Positions 1 to 15,000 of a DNA stretch of 64,000 nt are shown here, in pieces. A program made the position numbers and the translations under genes. The notes under the pieces were generated by a model. That model saw nothing but the letters and a program-made list of their open reading frames with translations. It had not been told where the DNA came from and searched no databases. Position 1 is the stretch's first letter. The number at the start of each line of letters is the position of its first letter. Origin of the DNA: Caprimulgus europaeus (taxonomy: Eukaryota; Chordata; Aves; Caprimulgiformes; Caprimulgidae); assembly GCA_907165065.1 (NCBI GenBank), contig OU015532.1:40650839-40714838 (forward strand). Reading direction: 5' to 3'.

Positions 1-44
1 TTTCCTGCAGAACGTCTGATGAGTCCTTCTGCAGTTGCCATTTG
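1..44 (-). CDS. GANC: GANC exon 15, cut by the window edge
   Basis: The exon begins after a TTTTCAG acceptor and codes [14 protein letters not shown] before the window ends. It is conserved with mammalian GANC ([14 protein letters not shown]). The rest of the exon, the acid/base residue and the C-terminal beta domains are off the left edge. Confidence 0.9.
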
Positions 45-3000
45 CTGAAAATCATGAATATAAAAGTTAGGAAGATAAACTCTATAATTAGGATATTTGT
101 TACCCTACCTTTACAGCCTTCCAAGGCAGGAAAATTAAGAAATCTCTATACACAAATAATACCTACTATTAAAGCAACACTTTCTTACTAGAATATACTT
201 GAATAAAAAAAAAATAAATAATATTGTCATAGCAAATGTAATTTACATTGTTAGAAAGGCACAGATGATGTCACATTTTCTGGTGACCAATTACAGATTT
301 TATTTCAAACATAGCAATATCTAGCACAGAGGAGTTTCAGTCCTTGATGGAGGTTACAGAATACTTACTACTGTGTAAATTAGACATATTCCATGAGAAT
401 AACTACTGGTTTGTGTCTCCAGATACTCTACCTGGTAGAATCCATAGAGGTTGTGTACCTCCCGATGCTCCCAGTTGTTGTAGTGTACAGCATCTTTCTG
501 CATTGTTAGTTCTGCCCCTTTAAAGACGGAAGGCTCATTCATATCATTCCATACAAAGAGGATATTAGTGGATCCCTATGACACAGAGATGCAATTAGAA
601 CATAACAGAGCAATCATTGTGACACAGTGTGTTTAACTCTAGTGGGTGTCAGACCAGCCTGAGGTATGAGTAGAAACAGCAGCAGCAAAGCAAGATATGG
701 TAATTATATTCCTGCAGTCACTTTAAACCTGACAGTCATTCATCACATCTCTCTTGGTGGCCCTTTGGTCAGGGTGGCAGCGGACAAGCCCATTTGACTT
801 TTGCAATTCTCACAAAACTCAGTAGGTGCTTGCTATTCCTGCCTTCTGGTGAGTGAAAAGAGGCAAGGAAAAGAGAAGTACTGAGTAGCCATGAGGAAAA
901 AATCAGAGGCAGCAGAAAAGAAAAAGTGGAAAAGCAGTATGGGAAATGTCTACTATGCATGTCTACTAGGGGAGTGCTTTCAACAACCCTATTGCAAAGC
1001 AGAACTTCGGGGCCAAGGAGGGCAGAACTGGAGGTGTCCAGCAGTATTCACCCAGACACTACCAGCACTAGGCAGGTGCTGGAAGGAAGGTCAGGGTGAG
1101 GTGACCGTGAGCTATGAGAGAGCACTCCCACATCACTCCTTGTGTGCTATCATGGTAGTAGAAGCTGGAATTGCAGTTGTGTTAGATTATATGTTGCTAA
1201 AATGTCTGCAGTTTGTCCATCCTACTGGTGCAACTAAGTGAGCAGGTTCACTGGGTTCCAACTTTCTTAGCGTAGACAAGTCCATGAAGAAAATCCTTCT
1301 GTGGTACTTCAGCTTATCAGGATATTTTCCTCTACATTATGATAATACAGCTACAGAAGCCACCAACTTGCTTAGCCAATAGTTTATCTTCTCTTTTCCC
1401 CATTTTCAGGCTTTCTGGGATATGTAGATCAGAGCAAATAAATACATACCTTGTATGTTTTAAAGGCAAATTGATCTGCATACCATTTTCGCACTTCAGG
1501 ATTGGTGAAATCCAGGTAACAAGAGGAACCTGTGGATGTAGGAGATCCCAATTATTTAGCTCATTTTAAGAGCAGGCATGCATTGTCTTTGCACCTAAAT
1601 ACAGTGGCCTAAGGCTAGGATGCTTTCCACAATGGGCAGCAATAATATTGTTTCTGAGACAAAAGCTCAATACCAAATTCCAGGCTGACTTGCAACTCAG
1701 TAAACCCCTTACCATCTTCTCCAGATAGATTCTGGAGGTTTGAAGATCAGCACTGTTTAAGGATGACTGCTAGCAGTTTGAAATATGTTCAGATGGCAAC
1801 AGGAAGCCAGGGAGAGACAGCATCCCTGGTATTTTGAGCTTAAACAGGAAAGTGTTGCTGAAAAGCTGAATAACTACATCCTGCCATGCTACTAGAAGTT
1901 GTAATATGTCCTTGATTTTTCCCATATTAATTCCTTTGCCAGGGTTGTGGGCTTTCTGTCTGTAAAGAAGGGGGACAACCTCCTTTGCCTCCTGGCAAAG
2001 AGATCTCCTCATGAAAAAGAACATATCAAATCACTATATTATGATTGAATCAAGCCTTCAGTATCAGGGTTCACTTAATTCATCCAGCCTACAGAAGCTG
2101 TGCTCACTGCAACAGATCAGACTGCATTTCTGTTACCCAAGACAAGCTGGGAAAATGGATGGCTGTTCTGATCAACAAATGTAACTTTTTTAGTTCTAGG
2201 CACTGGGACTACCTGCAGATCCAGTAGACATAAGTGGAAGTTGTACAGCTGAGGCAATTAGAAGATGACTGTACCAAAGAAACCACAAAGTATTTGAAAT
2301 TATGAATATTTACAAAAAATATAAGAATTGTAAGAATTTAATTCCACTTCCATGGGTCCCAAATAAACTATTCTGCAAAATTTTTAAGATAAACAGCTTG
2401 AAGTATAGAGATAGAGTGTTCTTTTACCTGGCCAACAGACGCCCTCAAAATCTTGCCCGTTTCTGTCTTTCACAAAATATCCCTTGTCTTTTGCCTGTGA
2501 ATACAGGGAATACGTGGGATCAACCTTAACGTGGGGATCTACAATGACGACAAGCTGCCAGGATAAAAAAAATAAAATGCATCATTAGCATCAACTGTAC
2601 TGAATAAATCAGTAAAGGTTCACTTTTGATGAAAGGCACATAATTATTTCACTTCAGGTAAAGAAGGTAGCTGTGTCATTAATTTTAGAAAGCAGTTACC
2701 AGTTCTTGTATATACTGTGCTAGACTTGTAGTTGAATAGCTGTGTAACAGACGAATTTACAAGGAGGACGTGAATTCATGCTTACCACTCTGAAATAAAG
2801 CCCCAAACCCATTGTTTCAGATAAAAGCAAGTACCCCAACCCCTAAAACCACTGCATTTAATACACTGCTGTATTCTGTGAATGGGAAAATATCTGACTT
2901 CCATGTTCACATCCCTGCTTAAAATAGTTTGCCTTAGGACATTTAAATATATCTTAGTTTGTATTAGCATACAACAGCAACAGAAGTTTCTAATTTTTTT

Positions 3001-6000
3001 AAACATCCACTTATTGTATTTTGCAGTTACTTTCTGCTGCCACTGCCTGCCTTGCTGTAAAGCTGAGAATGTCCCTTAGCTCCAACTAAGACATTATAAA
3101 ACTTGAATGCTATTTCAAATAGTCCCCAGTCCACTGACTTTTGGCAAAGACCAAGCATTAAGTAATTCCACAACTTTTAGATATTAACTCTGTACATTTT
3201 AATACCTCTCTAATTCCAAGGAAAATATTTTACCTGTACAAGTAGAAATAAAGACTAACTAAGCTAACAGACTACACATCATACCAGGACGTCACCAGAA
3301 AGAAAAAATACTTAGTTTATGGTAAGTACTTGTATCAACATAATGGACAAATCCCAGTTAGTATAAGCAGAAACTAAAAAGTATTCTCAATACAAAGACA
3401 AGCTGAAGCAAGGATAGCAACTACCAATGGCGAAAGCTCATGTCAAGTAGAAAAATCTTCTACTGTGCCCACTGAGGACAGCACTGGGCTGCTTCTGTAA
3501 AATGGAGCTTCACATGGGTCAAACCTAGCCTGATGGTCAGGGTACAGAACAAACTACGAAATAATAAAACAGCACAAGGACCCGAGTTAAACAAGATAGA
3601 TTGCGCACTGGAAGCATCACCAGACTGCACCACAGTCTAATTTACTCAGTTATAGTTAAACTGTTTTGACTATCTGAAGTACCGTGGTTAAAGCTAGATT
3701 GGGTAGCTTCACACGACAAGGAAATATTTTATTTCTACCTGCTATATTATTTACCTTGCGTTTTTTCTTCCTGAGATGTTCTTGCATCTTTCTGGGGTTC
3801 TGGAATTTCTTTTTGTCCCAAGTAAAATACCTCTTGCCATCTGTGTGTTCTATGTCCAGCCATATCACATCATAAGGAATGTCATGTTCATCAAAGCCAG
3901 CATCTACTGCCTTAACATCTTGCTCATCCTCATAATTCCACCGACATTGATGGTAGCCCAGAGAAAAAAGCGGGGGCAAGGCTTGAGTGCCTAGGAAGAG
4001 TATATGAATGAAGATAACACTGTTAATGCACTTCAGGATTTTATCTAGATACTCTAGATATGTATCTGTCTGGGGCTAGGGAATGCTGACCTAAGTTGAG
4101 TCTAGAACATGTTCTTCAGACCAAAGTGACTGAACTCTTGAAATAATAAACATTACAACAAGCTCAACAGCCAGAAAGAGCAGAGGGCTGTAATGATAAT
4201 ACAAGAGGAGAAGGAACTTGCTGTTCCTGAATTGTTATCCCAGTAACAATATAATTTATTATTTTTTTTTTCTAATGTAAAAATATTCTAGATTACCTTA
4301 ACTGTTATTAACGCAAATAATTAAATAGATTTTAATCAGGAGAATGCAGTTCCTCTGACTGCCTGAACCCGAGTAGTGTAAACAGGCCCACAGGTGCTGC
4401 AGTGCAAGGACCATGGAATTGCAGTTGTTAGTAATTTTTAAATTTAGAAAACACGTATGTATGTACACACATGGCAAAAGGGAGCTGGGAAATTTTCCCG
4501 AGGGTGCACTTCTGCTTGGCGAGATCCTCTTGCAATCTGGCTACTTTCCTATTCCTGTTCAGCTGACCCACATTCTCTCCATAACATCTATGCAATAAAC
4601 AACCATTGCTAACACACTAAAGAACTACCAGGGATGTTTCTGTGCTTTTAATTCTCTTCAGTACTTAAAGGATTTTTGCTTTAATAAAATGTTAGTCCTC
4701 TTGCTTCCATTTTTTTAGTCTCTTCCCGAGCCTCTTGCTTCTTTCTTTTCCCATATCTGCATGCAACCGCTGCTCCCTTTCCTAATGGACACTGGACAGT
4801 TGCCTATCTTCTTTCTCCACTTTCCAGGACACATTACTTCATAACTTCAGTCTTTTCTCTTTATAAGGTGGCCTGTCTTAATGGTGACTGGCAGTTCTAG
4901 CCCTTTATGTCTCCTCTCTTCATCTAAAGCAGCAGTTTCAGATAGCAGTAATTATGCTGGCTTCTTAATGAGGGCCAAGTTTGACCAGCTGTAGATGCTA
5001 GGCAAAACAAGGACGGAGGCCTGTCTTCATAAAGCACCAGCCTGTGCTCTACAAACTGCAGGTTGGGAACAACTGGCCTCCTGCACACAATGGGCTTGGT
5101 AAATATTAACCCACCCTTAGGTACAGCATGTTCCCCAGAGAATCTCCCAGGTAAATGTGCCATGCTGACTCCAATTATGTGAGTTAGTACCCGTCAGTTG
5201 TGCAAACTGCTTGAAGATATCAAATGCAGTGGGTCCCATCAGCAGGAAAACATCAATGATCCCACTTTCTGACATCCAGCGCACATCAGTTAGAGGCACT
5301 ACTCTCTGCTTAGCAGTCTCTGCAGCAGATCCGAATGGCGTGTCCTTTGAAGGAAACCAAGGTAAAACTGAGTATCTCTATCAAACTTTTGTTCAACGAA
5401 GGAGCAAAGATAGAAACCCACAAAATCCACTAAGACATACCTGGCAGGTATTAGGCATACACACTGAATGTTTCTTACATACCCTTCCCAAATCCTTTAC
5501 CTTGCATACTGCTTACACAAAATAGAGTAATAGTTAATGAAGCAAAATGGGTAATGAGGGGCAAAGTAATTAAACCTTTTCTGTAATTAAAGACTATATA
5601 TTTTCAACAGGATTTTTGAATTATCTATATCATAAGTAAGAAAGAAAATAATTTTAACCATGTAATGAAGTGCTGGAATAAAGCAAGATTTTTTTTTTCT
5701 CGCTGTTTCAATTTTAACAGAATTAATATGTTTGTGTTTCAAGAGTTGAATGAGTTAATTTCCTGAACATTTTATGTTTCTTGAGGGTCAACTACATTCC
5801 ACTGAAGAATAAGCCTGCTAAACAGAAATGTGTGGCAATTCCAAGAATTTAAAAACTCAGGAGAATTCCTCAAATCCAAGACATCATCAAGATATTTGTC
5901 CCCCATTTTTTCTGCCTGCTACATCCACCTGTGTAGATTTTTTTCTGCTCCAACATTATGTATTTACTCTCTGCATTCTCCTGTAGACCTGTTAAGGTAC

Positions 6001-9000
6001 AAATTCTATAACTTGACTCTTGAAAGGAGTAATCTCCTTGTTGTTTTCAGTGGTTTAATACAACAAATTTAGCAGTAAGGAGGAGAGGAGGAAAAGACTG
6101 GCAATTCTACATTAGAGAAGACAATGTTGTTTCCTTCCTGTTGGCCCTGCCCTGGAGTGTTTTCTTTCATTATTAAATTCTGAGGAAAGCAAGCAACTCT
6201 TACCTCAGCTACTGCCCTTGTACTAATATCCACCAGCGTTTCTGAAGAGTTCAGCCAGAAGATCCCTGAAGTTCTGTTAGTCTTGTGTGCTAAGAGAAGG
6301 GGCACTGAACCATAAATGCCTATTTTGTCATGTATCTTGTGGCCGAAGATATCCAAATTATAAAGCCGGTAGGCATCACCATCACTAGGACAAACAAACA
6401 GATGTTTGTTATATGTAAGCATCCCGCTCCATTGCCATTCCACTAAATTTAGTGAACACTCAGTGAACACCCTGTATTATGGTCTTTTGTTCAGCATCCA
6501 GAGCTGAAAAGTGGACATCCTAGGTTACTGCTTCTTTGCTTTCGTCCTAGCTGTCTGAATCAAACAACATTTTTACTGCCAGTGAGACTCCCATTCATTT
6601 GCTCTAAGTCCTAAAATATGAATTCTGAACTCTCCCATCCTCTCATTGAGTTGCTTTTTTAAGACTTCTGCTTAAACATGACAAATCCTGCAATTCAGAA
6701 AAAAAAATGCATGGAAAACTGAGAGAGGACAGAAGGGGTCATTCATTAAATTGCAGAGTGGAAAGGGAAAGCAGAACATCTTACTCCATATGGACAGGGG
6801 CTATGATTCAGTTTGCTGTATCATTAAAATATACACTTTATATATACATATCTCAAGCTGTTGTCTGCATTAAATTATTAAGACAATTTTATAGCTCTCC
6901 TCTACAAAAATGATACTGCTTTCACGAGCAATCTGTCACCTTTACCTGGTGTTTTTGAGAAGAAGTGCTTCTGTGTGTTGTGGTATTCCATAAACATGGT
7001 CAAATCCATGTAAAGAGAAGTCCATGCCTACAGAACTAGGACCTGTGGGAATAACATTACAAGAGAAGACCACAGAGTTCCATTCTCAGGCTTAGCTGAA
7101 AACAACAGAGCAGAGCAACCTAACTGGAAAAAAATACATTAAAAAGCAGGTTTTAATGATTAGCTCTTTCATACTTGCTTTCAACTTCACTTTCATTATT
7201 ACTTTTGTACTTTTTGTACTATAGACGTAATGTTTTAAACAGATTTTATTGTATTTATTCTGATTTTGATCCGCTTAAGAAGATAAAATGAATCACTTCA
7301 ATAGAAAAAAAAATACATTTAATAGTGGGTCACTTCTTTATTCTGTAGTGAAACTGCTTAAAATTGTCTCTTCTTTCTATCCCAGTACCTACAAGCCAAG
7401 CTTTGCAGCACAGTGGTCCAGCAGAGTGGACTTTAGAGTGAGTTGCCTGTTTTCTATAGCTCTTTTTTTCAGTCTCAGCCAGGGAATGTCACATTACTGA
7501 ATCCAGAGCAACTTTTGCAGGTGACAAGAGATCCTGCAGACTAACAAGCAGTGGCTTCAGGATCAGATGCTGACCATATGGACTTAATTCCTCCAACACA
7601 AAGAAACAGAAAAAACATGATGCTGGCCTAATACATCAGATACAGCATGAACAACTAGGGCAACAGCTTCCTGCCCCTTTGTGTCCTGACTGTGAACTGA
7701 AGAAGCTCCTGTCACCAAAAGGAAGCTCTTTCAGACTTCCCTCTACTTACTGCAGCTGCTGGGTAGTGCTGTTTGCTATAAAAGTCTGCATAATAGTGGT
7801 AATGGACAAAGCTAACCAACTCAATTAATGCAGAATACAACTGTATGGGCAGCAGATGGTCATAAATTTTGGTAGGCAAGTTAAAAGAAGGGCCAGGTGA
7901 GACACTGATAAACATTAAGCACCTAAACAGAAAGCAGACAGAAATATGAATGAACACAGGTATACAGAAAGCAGTAAAGCTGCTTCTAGAACTAAACTAA
8001 AACTTACCATGAGCTTTGATGTCTAAAAAACTGCCAAATTTCTCTTGCCAGAGACCCAGATCCTCTAGTTTCTCCTGCATAAACAGAAATAGGTAAGCCT
8101 AGCAAATGCACCTGCTCACCCATGTATTTCTAAGAAAAATATGTTTATTCACATGACATTTGTACATTGTTAGCTGCTTTTTTGACAAATATGGTTCATA
8201 TAAATAAATCCAAAATGCAATTCAGATCCTGCTGCAGGAATTTACACTGAAGAACTGACAAGCTAGTGGAGTGCACATGCAGTCTGCTACAGCATAAAGG
8301 TAATACCTGAGGTCTTGGATAGAATCATAGAATGATAGAATAGCCCAGGTTGGAAGGGACCTCAAAAGATCACCTGGTCCAACCTTTTGTGGGAAAGAGC
8401 CTAGATGAGCTTATCTAGCACCCTGTCCAATTGCATCTTGAAAACCTCCAGTGATGGGGACTCTACCACAGCCCTGGGGAAGCTGTTCCAGTGAATAGTT
8501 GTTCTCACTGTAAAAAATATCTTTTTTCTGGGTGTTGAACATTATTATTAAATACAAAGATTGTGTGGATGGAACCAAACAGGAAAACCTATACAAACAG
8601 AAACCAACCCACTCCCTTAAACAGTAAGAGTCAGACAACAAAAAAGCTTTCCAGACTCTCCAGAGTCATGTGTGTACAACTGATACTTTTAGCCTCCTTC
8701 AAATTTTGAGCCTTGTGCTCTGCCATTAATTTTCTTGAATTTCCACTTTTTTTCAGCGTCTTTCCTGGTTTTCTTTTCTACATCCATCCCAGAATAAGTG
8801 GACGTGGCCACTTGCAGATGTGTGACTCCCCCAAAGCAAGCATGCTCCCTGATAGAACTCAGAGTTCAGACACAAGTATGCTGAAGGCAGCACAGCTCCT
8901 GCCATTTATAACAGGATGGTGGAGTAATCAGCCATCTGCTCTACAGGAGGCTAAAATTACATCATGGACATAACTCAGCCTCCGGAGAAAACTGCGATGT

Positions 9001-12000
9001 GGCTTTATGCACTGCCAGGACCTGCTATTTTTTCACAGAGAATCTTACTTCTGTACTAAGCATGAATGTATCTGGAGGCATATTTCTGGACTATTATAAA
9101 ACAGGTCTTGTTCTTTTTAAATTCTCTTTGCAATGAAGAGGGAATTTGAAAATGACCAAATATTACCACAAAACTCCCTTTTACACATCTACTCCAAATC
9201 AAATGAGAGAACAAAAGAGAAAGAAATTCTAAATAAAAAGGCCACGGAAAAAAACCCAAACCAAAACATTTTTGAGCTGGGTGTACCTGACTGATGCCTT
9301 CTACAGCCCTGGTCAAACACATAAACCTTTATTCAACTCCAAATTTGCAAAATAGCTCAATATGAAACACCAGGCCCATTTTGAACTTCACAGGAAAGTG
9401 GTTAGACTATGTCTGTAAACATAATACCAGAACATGTGAATCTAATTCTCTTTTCTACAAAATATTCATGCTGGAATTTCAGTAAGCATGGGTTACCTTA
9501 GAGGAATCACTTTTTGCCTCCTTGTTTTCTTCTGTAGGTTTTCTAGTGAAAACAAATACATAGAAATAATCAGTTTATTGTTAACATAAGGAAGGATTTC
9601 AAACAGAAAATTCATATAGCATTATGCATTGCCTTATACATTATATAGGAGTTTTGATGCTTGACTGTTCTGAAAATTGAGGTCATAGTTGAGAGCTCTA
9701 ACTAGCAAACCATTTTAACATTCAATGTCTTAAAATAACCTTCACTCCATATTTGAGTTAGGTTGACTTCTTGACCTTTCACATTTATTTCTATCTGCAT
9801 CAGTGTCACTTTTGTCATTCCCTGTTAAGGGCTCTCTGTTAATTACAATATTTGAAATAATGCTCTCTAGCAGAGATGCTTGCTATGCTCTTTTTCTTGT
9901 CATGACATGTCCTGTACTGTGGTTTCTCACCCTTCCAGAAATTTGCAGTGGGACTGACCTGTAAAATCTTGCAGCTATACAGCACATTATAAGTTGAACA
10001 AAACTTACTGCAAGAGCTTATATGGTGAAGAGTAAGTTTCATCATAAAAGGACACAAAACTAATAATACCATCATACAACATCATAATACCATCACTCAT
10101 TCCCAAGAAAGACAAGGGGTACCAGGATACTTTAATGTTTTACAGAATTGGACATTAAATGAGGTGAACGTTTTGCAAATGGCTGCTGCACAGGATTAAA
10201 ACAGTCTGCAGTTAATTGATCTAAAATGTCTGTTAAAACTTCAGCATTGTACTCACTGGTATGAAGTAAAAGAGAAGACAGATTTTAATACATAAGAGCT
10301 TCTATCACAGAAATTGCAATTCCACAGAACTGTTTATCTTCAGCTACAGCACAATCAGTACATACTATGATGCGACAGATACTGTACCTATCACTAGGAC
10401 GTGGTTGTAGGTGCTCAAAATATAACAACCCGTTGGAATTCATGCTCAGAACAGTCTCGCCCTTGGACTGTAGCTCAACCTGGAAGGGGTTTGCTGTGAC
10501 TTGAAGTCTGTAGTCCTCATTAACACTTGACAGAGCCAAAATACCTGCCTCCTTCTGGGATATGAAAAGTCTGGCAAACAAAAAGCAACAACAGCTTTAT
10601 ATGAATCAGCAGCATGTGAAATCCACTAACTAAATAACAATTTGAAAGAAAAGATGGGCTGAGAATATCTGCATATATTATAAAAACTTCAAGGCTAATA
10701 ATGTTGAGGCAAAGAATGCCAGAAATACCTGCTGTGTTCAGGGTTCACTGCAAAGTGCAACAGGTGGCTACAGAACTGCTGTGAAAACTCTCCAGATTTT
10801 GCATTCCTTTCACACTAATAGGTAATGCCTTTGGTAAAAATTATGTATTGTAACAAGTAGGCTATTTTCTCAAATAGCCTCAAGTTTTTTATGTATATGA
10901 CAAAACTTTCTCCTATGTATTTAATGTGAATTTTTGAAAGCAAATTAACCACATGCATTTTTATTTTCTTTTCTTGTAGCAACTTTGTATTGTAGAGAGA
11001 CAACTGTAGTGTAGCACAAATGAGGGAGAAGGGAAAACACTCTTGCAAATGAAGCTGTGTAAGGTACTAAGGTGCTAAATCATCTTCCCATCACTTACCT
11101 CTGGGTGGTAGGTTCCTTTATAAGAACATCAGGAACTTTGTATCTTGCTCTGAGAGGAGATGCCTCATCAATTTTAAGCCTGAAAATATTGCCTTCTATT
11201 TCACAAATTTCTACTTGTAGAAGAACCTAGGAGCAAACAAATAGATAAATTGGTAGTGATAAAAAATACCAACTTACTTTTCTGCTCAACATCACCAAAC
11301 AATTCCTGTCTGGAAAAAAACATGCCTGCTTTCTGACTTAATGTTCTTTAGCATTGCTGACCAACAGTCATTCATATGAATTTACACCAGCTAACTCTAC
11401 TTCTCCCTTTTGAAGAAGTTACTCTTTTTAAGTAGACTCTTTATCTTCAAGTCTCTCAGGTCTAACATTTTGCAGCTCTCCCCACAAGCAGCATGGAAAA
11501 CAGGGGTGGTATACACTAATTTCAGAGTCTGACAATTTCACTACTGTGCTGTCAATAGAAGAGTGGGATACTCCTGAGATGTGGGCTTTTTGCAAAAATG
11601 TCAGTGCCCTGTTCACTGCTATTCACAGTGGTGCTGACACTGATGTGTCAGAAAGACACCTAAAGAAAATGCATAATACTGCCCTACCCACTGTATATTT
11701 GCAATTTCAGAATTCAGGGAACTGGGAAGTCACTCTGTTCTAGCTCACACAAAATGACTCATTTTTCTTCTGTGGAGGAGCCCTACACAGATGTTATTTT
11801 TTTGTTTTTTCCTGTCTTAATCTTTCCTCCCATGAGACACAAAACTGGCTAAAGAATTTTGGCCTGATATCTTTTCCCTCTACCTGGAAGCCTATCAGCC
11901 CCACTCTCTTCAAAGGCATGAAAGAATGAACGAGGCATCATACCAGAGGGAGAGCAGACAAGAGACATAAGATTTATTTGGAGTTACAGAACCTGCTTCC

Positions 12001-15000
12001 TAAGAAATACTTTATATTATGCCATCTTTGTATAAACCCCTGAATAGTCTAGGAAGCCACAGAACCTTCAGTCTATCATCTACCTTAAAATCTAGACAAA
12101 AAATAGGCTTCTTTTTCTGTGTCGACTGCAAAGAAGTTGGCAAAGGATTAACAGGAGAAGCTGAAAACACATTTATGCAGAGTAACTACATAGTATGATG
12201 CTTAAAACATGGAAGAGAGCTGTAGTTCTAAACTCCCATAATCTGAGGATGGGTTAGGTTGCCAGTTCCCTGAGTGAATGTGCTAGCTGCTACGCTGTTA
12301 AATGAGAGAAACAGAAGACACGTTTCTGCCTGGCTGTCTTCTTAAATGCAAAGATGACTTATTTTTCCCAAAATACTGCCTCTGAGCAAATACAAGAATA
12401 CAAAGGTATGGTTAGAAGGTGCTGGAATGTAGCTCTTCTTATTCCATTACAGAAAAAGAACTTATTATTTTGGAATAGTGGAGAAAACTCTGAATTAAAA
12501 AACTTTTTTTCATATAAAGAGAGTTCTATTCAGAATTTTCATAAAGATTTTTTTCAAGTTCCTTAAAATAAATGTTCTCCTTGCCAGTCTCAAGCTGTCA
12601 AATAAATACTGACCAGTAAGGACACCTTTAGGCTGATACTTTGCATCGTATCTTAAATATCTATCACTGAAGAATCTCAAATATTATCAGACTCATTGAT
12701 AATATTCACTGCTCCTTCTGTAAGCACCCTCTTATGCTAGGTGGGGTCTTACCTTATTCTCCTCATGAATAATTTGGAATTGGACATTCTCATCATTTAA
12801 CATGACTGAATCCAACAATACTCGGTACAAGGATTTTCCAGGATGTAGAAGTTTCTGACGCCTGCCAAGACAGAGAATTATTTTTGGTCTCCCTAATTGT
12901 TGTGGCTTATATCACACAGAGGAACAGAATATTGTTAGAAATATTTACTTGTTAATTTTGTCTTTAATTTTTTCAAATATAATTTTTATCAGTGCTTCAA
13001 GCCAAGGAGAAAATGAAGGAATATAGTTCTGAGCACACATACATGTTTATGAATGAAATGTCAGAGGGGTTTGGTCACCCATCACCACTCTATAGGGTTT
13101 TTTTAAGCAATAATAGTCTTAATTCAAGTGTTCCAACTAAATTCTCAGTTGTCCAGTTACATTCTTCTTTCCATGACCCCAGCAATTTCAGCTGAATAAT
13201 CTGTTTTTCATTTTCTGTCATATACCCCTGCTTGGCCTGCAAACCCCCAGTGAACAGCTTCTACATTCTGTGGTGATGAAGCAGTATATGTTTGTAATTT
13301 GTAACCTCCTGAATATGCACTGAGGAAATTTGTTTTTCAACAAGCCTGCTGACTAGGGAGTTTCGACTACAGCTTTTGGCCCTGATGATGTTTTTAGGAC
13401 ATAGACCCTGAAGCAGAGGCTCTTTCAACTGTTTATAGAACGCACCCTGCTGAGCCCCAGTTTTATGAACTGTTTAAAGGTAAGTGTCTTGGAAGCTACC
13501 TTAAAGGGAAGCTTGTTCATTAGTAAACTGACTTTGTTTCCTTGCAACAGATACTGCACAAATGCGAGCAATCAGATAAAGGATGTCTTTCAAAAGCAGA
13601 GCAAAGACAGGCTCTGATGCTTGCCAATGTGTGGCAATCTCCTGCTGAGAAATTAGATGTGTTAAGTTAAAATGGCAACAGGCTAGAAAGGGTTGGTGTG
13701 AAAAGAGGAAGGAGTCCTGGTCCCCAAACCGTTATTTGGGGTTTTCTGAATGTAATTTCCTGCAGAACAGAAATGAATACCTGAAACCGTAACCCGGTAC
13801 GTCAGTGACTAATTGATATAACACTGGCCAATCATTCCTTTCACTCAGGCAGCATGGGATAGAAGACAATGGAAGATGGGAGGAAAAAAAGGTGGAGACA
13901 TATCTCAGTTAGAAGTGAGATGAGAAAGATCACTGAGCTTAAGGGTAGCTTTATGAGACTAATGAGCTAGAACTTAGATTTGATGCTGAATTCTAGCCAA
14001 GGTACTTGTTCAACAGGACTATAATCATGTACGCTGTTGTCACAGACTAACGGTTTCTATTGAGAATTCTGTTGTTTTGAACTACGGATATTCAAATCAA
14101 GAAATATCCGCATCAAGAAAACAACCTGTGTCTGAGTGTACCTATAGTTCAAATACTGCTGGGGCTTCATCAGATGAGAGAACTGACTCTTTTGAATTTT
14201 AACAGAAGAGGTTTTGGATGCAAGATTCCACCTTTCAAAATATGCTGATTTTTGCTTCCTGATAAGTGAGTGGAACGCTCACGTTGAAAGATAAATCCTG
14301 AAAGTAGCAGATTTGCTGTGATTAAAAATCTATGTATATCTATTCCTGTATCCTTTAATACTACAATTCTTCTCTTTACCTGTAAAAAGCAATCTGGTTG
14401 CATTCCTTAAAGGTGCTTTTGTCCACAGCCTCATCTTGGACACTAGAAAGAGCAGATAAAGAAAATATTTAAATATGTTCACCAAACATGATTAAAGAGT
14501 GCAGATAACTGTGGTGACATAAAATGTGTTGGACTTTGAACTACTGTGTTTGGATACGAGAAGAACTTCTTACACATTTATTTCCATGCTAAACCCTTTC
14601 CTTTTTAATGTTGGTAATTTTGGCAGACAGTTGAATCTGTGACTAAAAGAGCTGAATTTCAGCATGAGTGAATTCTTGGGGCATTGCATTTTGAAGCCAG
14701 ATCTCCTCTGCAGTTAAATATTATGTTCCAGTAATAAGAACAGAAAAAGAGGCAGGACTGGCAGGAAAAGGGGAAACCCTGCACCCTTCTCTACTGCCTG
14801 CAGTGGGACCAAGGAGGGAGGTGGCCCTGGTCACAGCTCTGTGTTATCTCCAGGCTTGAGGTGACTTTTAGATCTATTAGACAACAGTAAATTTTTGGCT
14901 TGCCTGAAAAAAATGGACTGCCAGTAGTGTCTATCATCAAAATACTTCCCAGAACGTGCTGAGTTCAGACACACATGGAAGAGAATAAGGTATTAGTACT

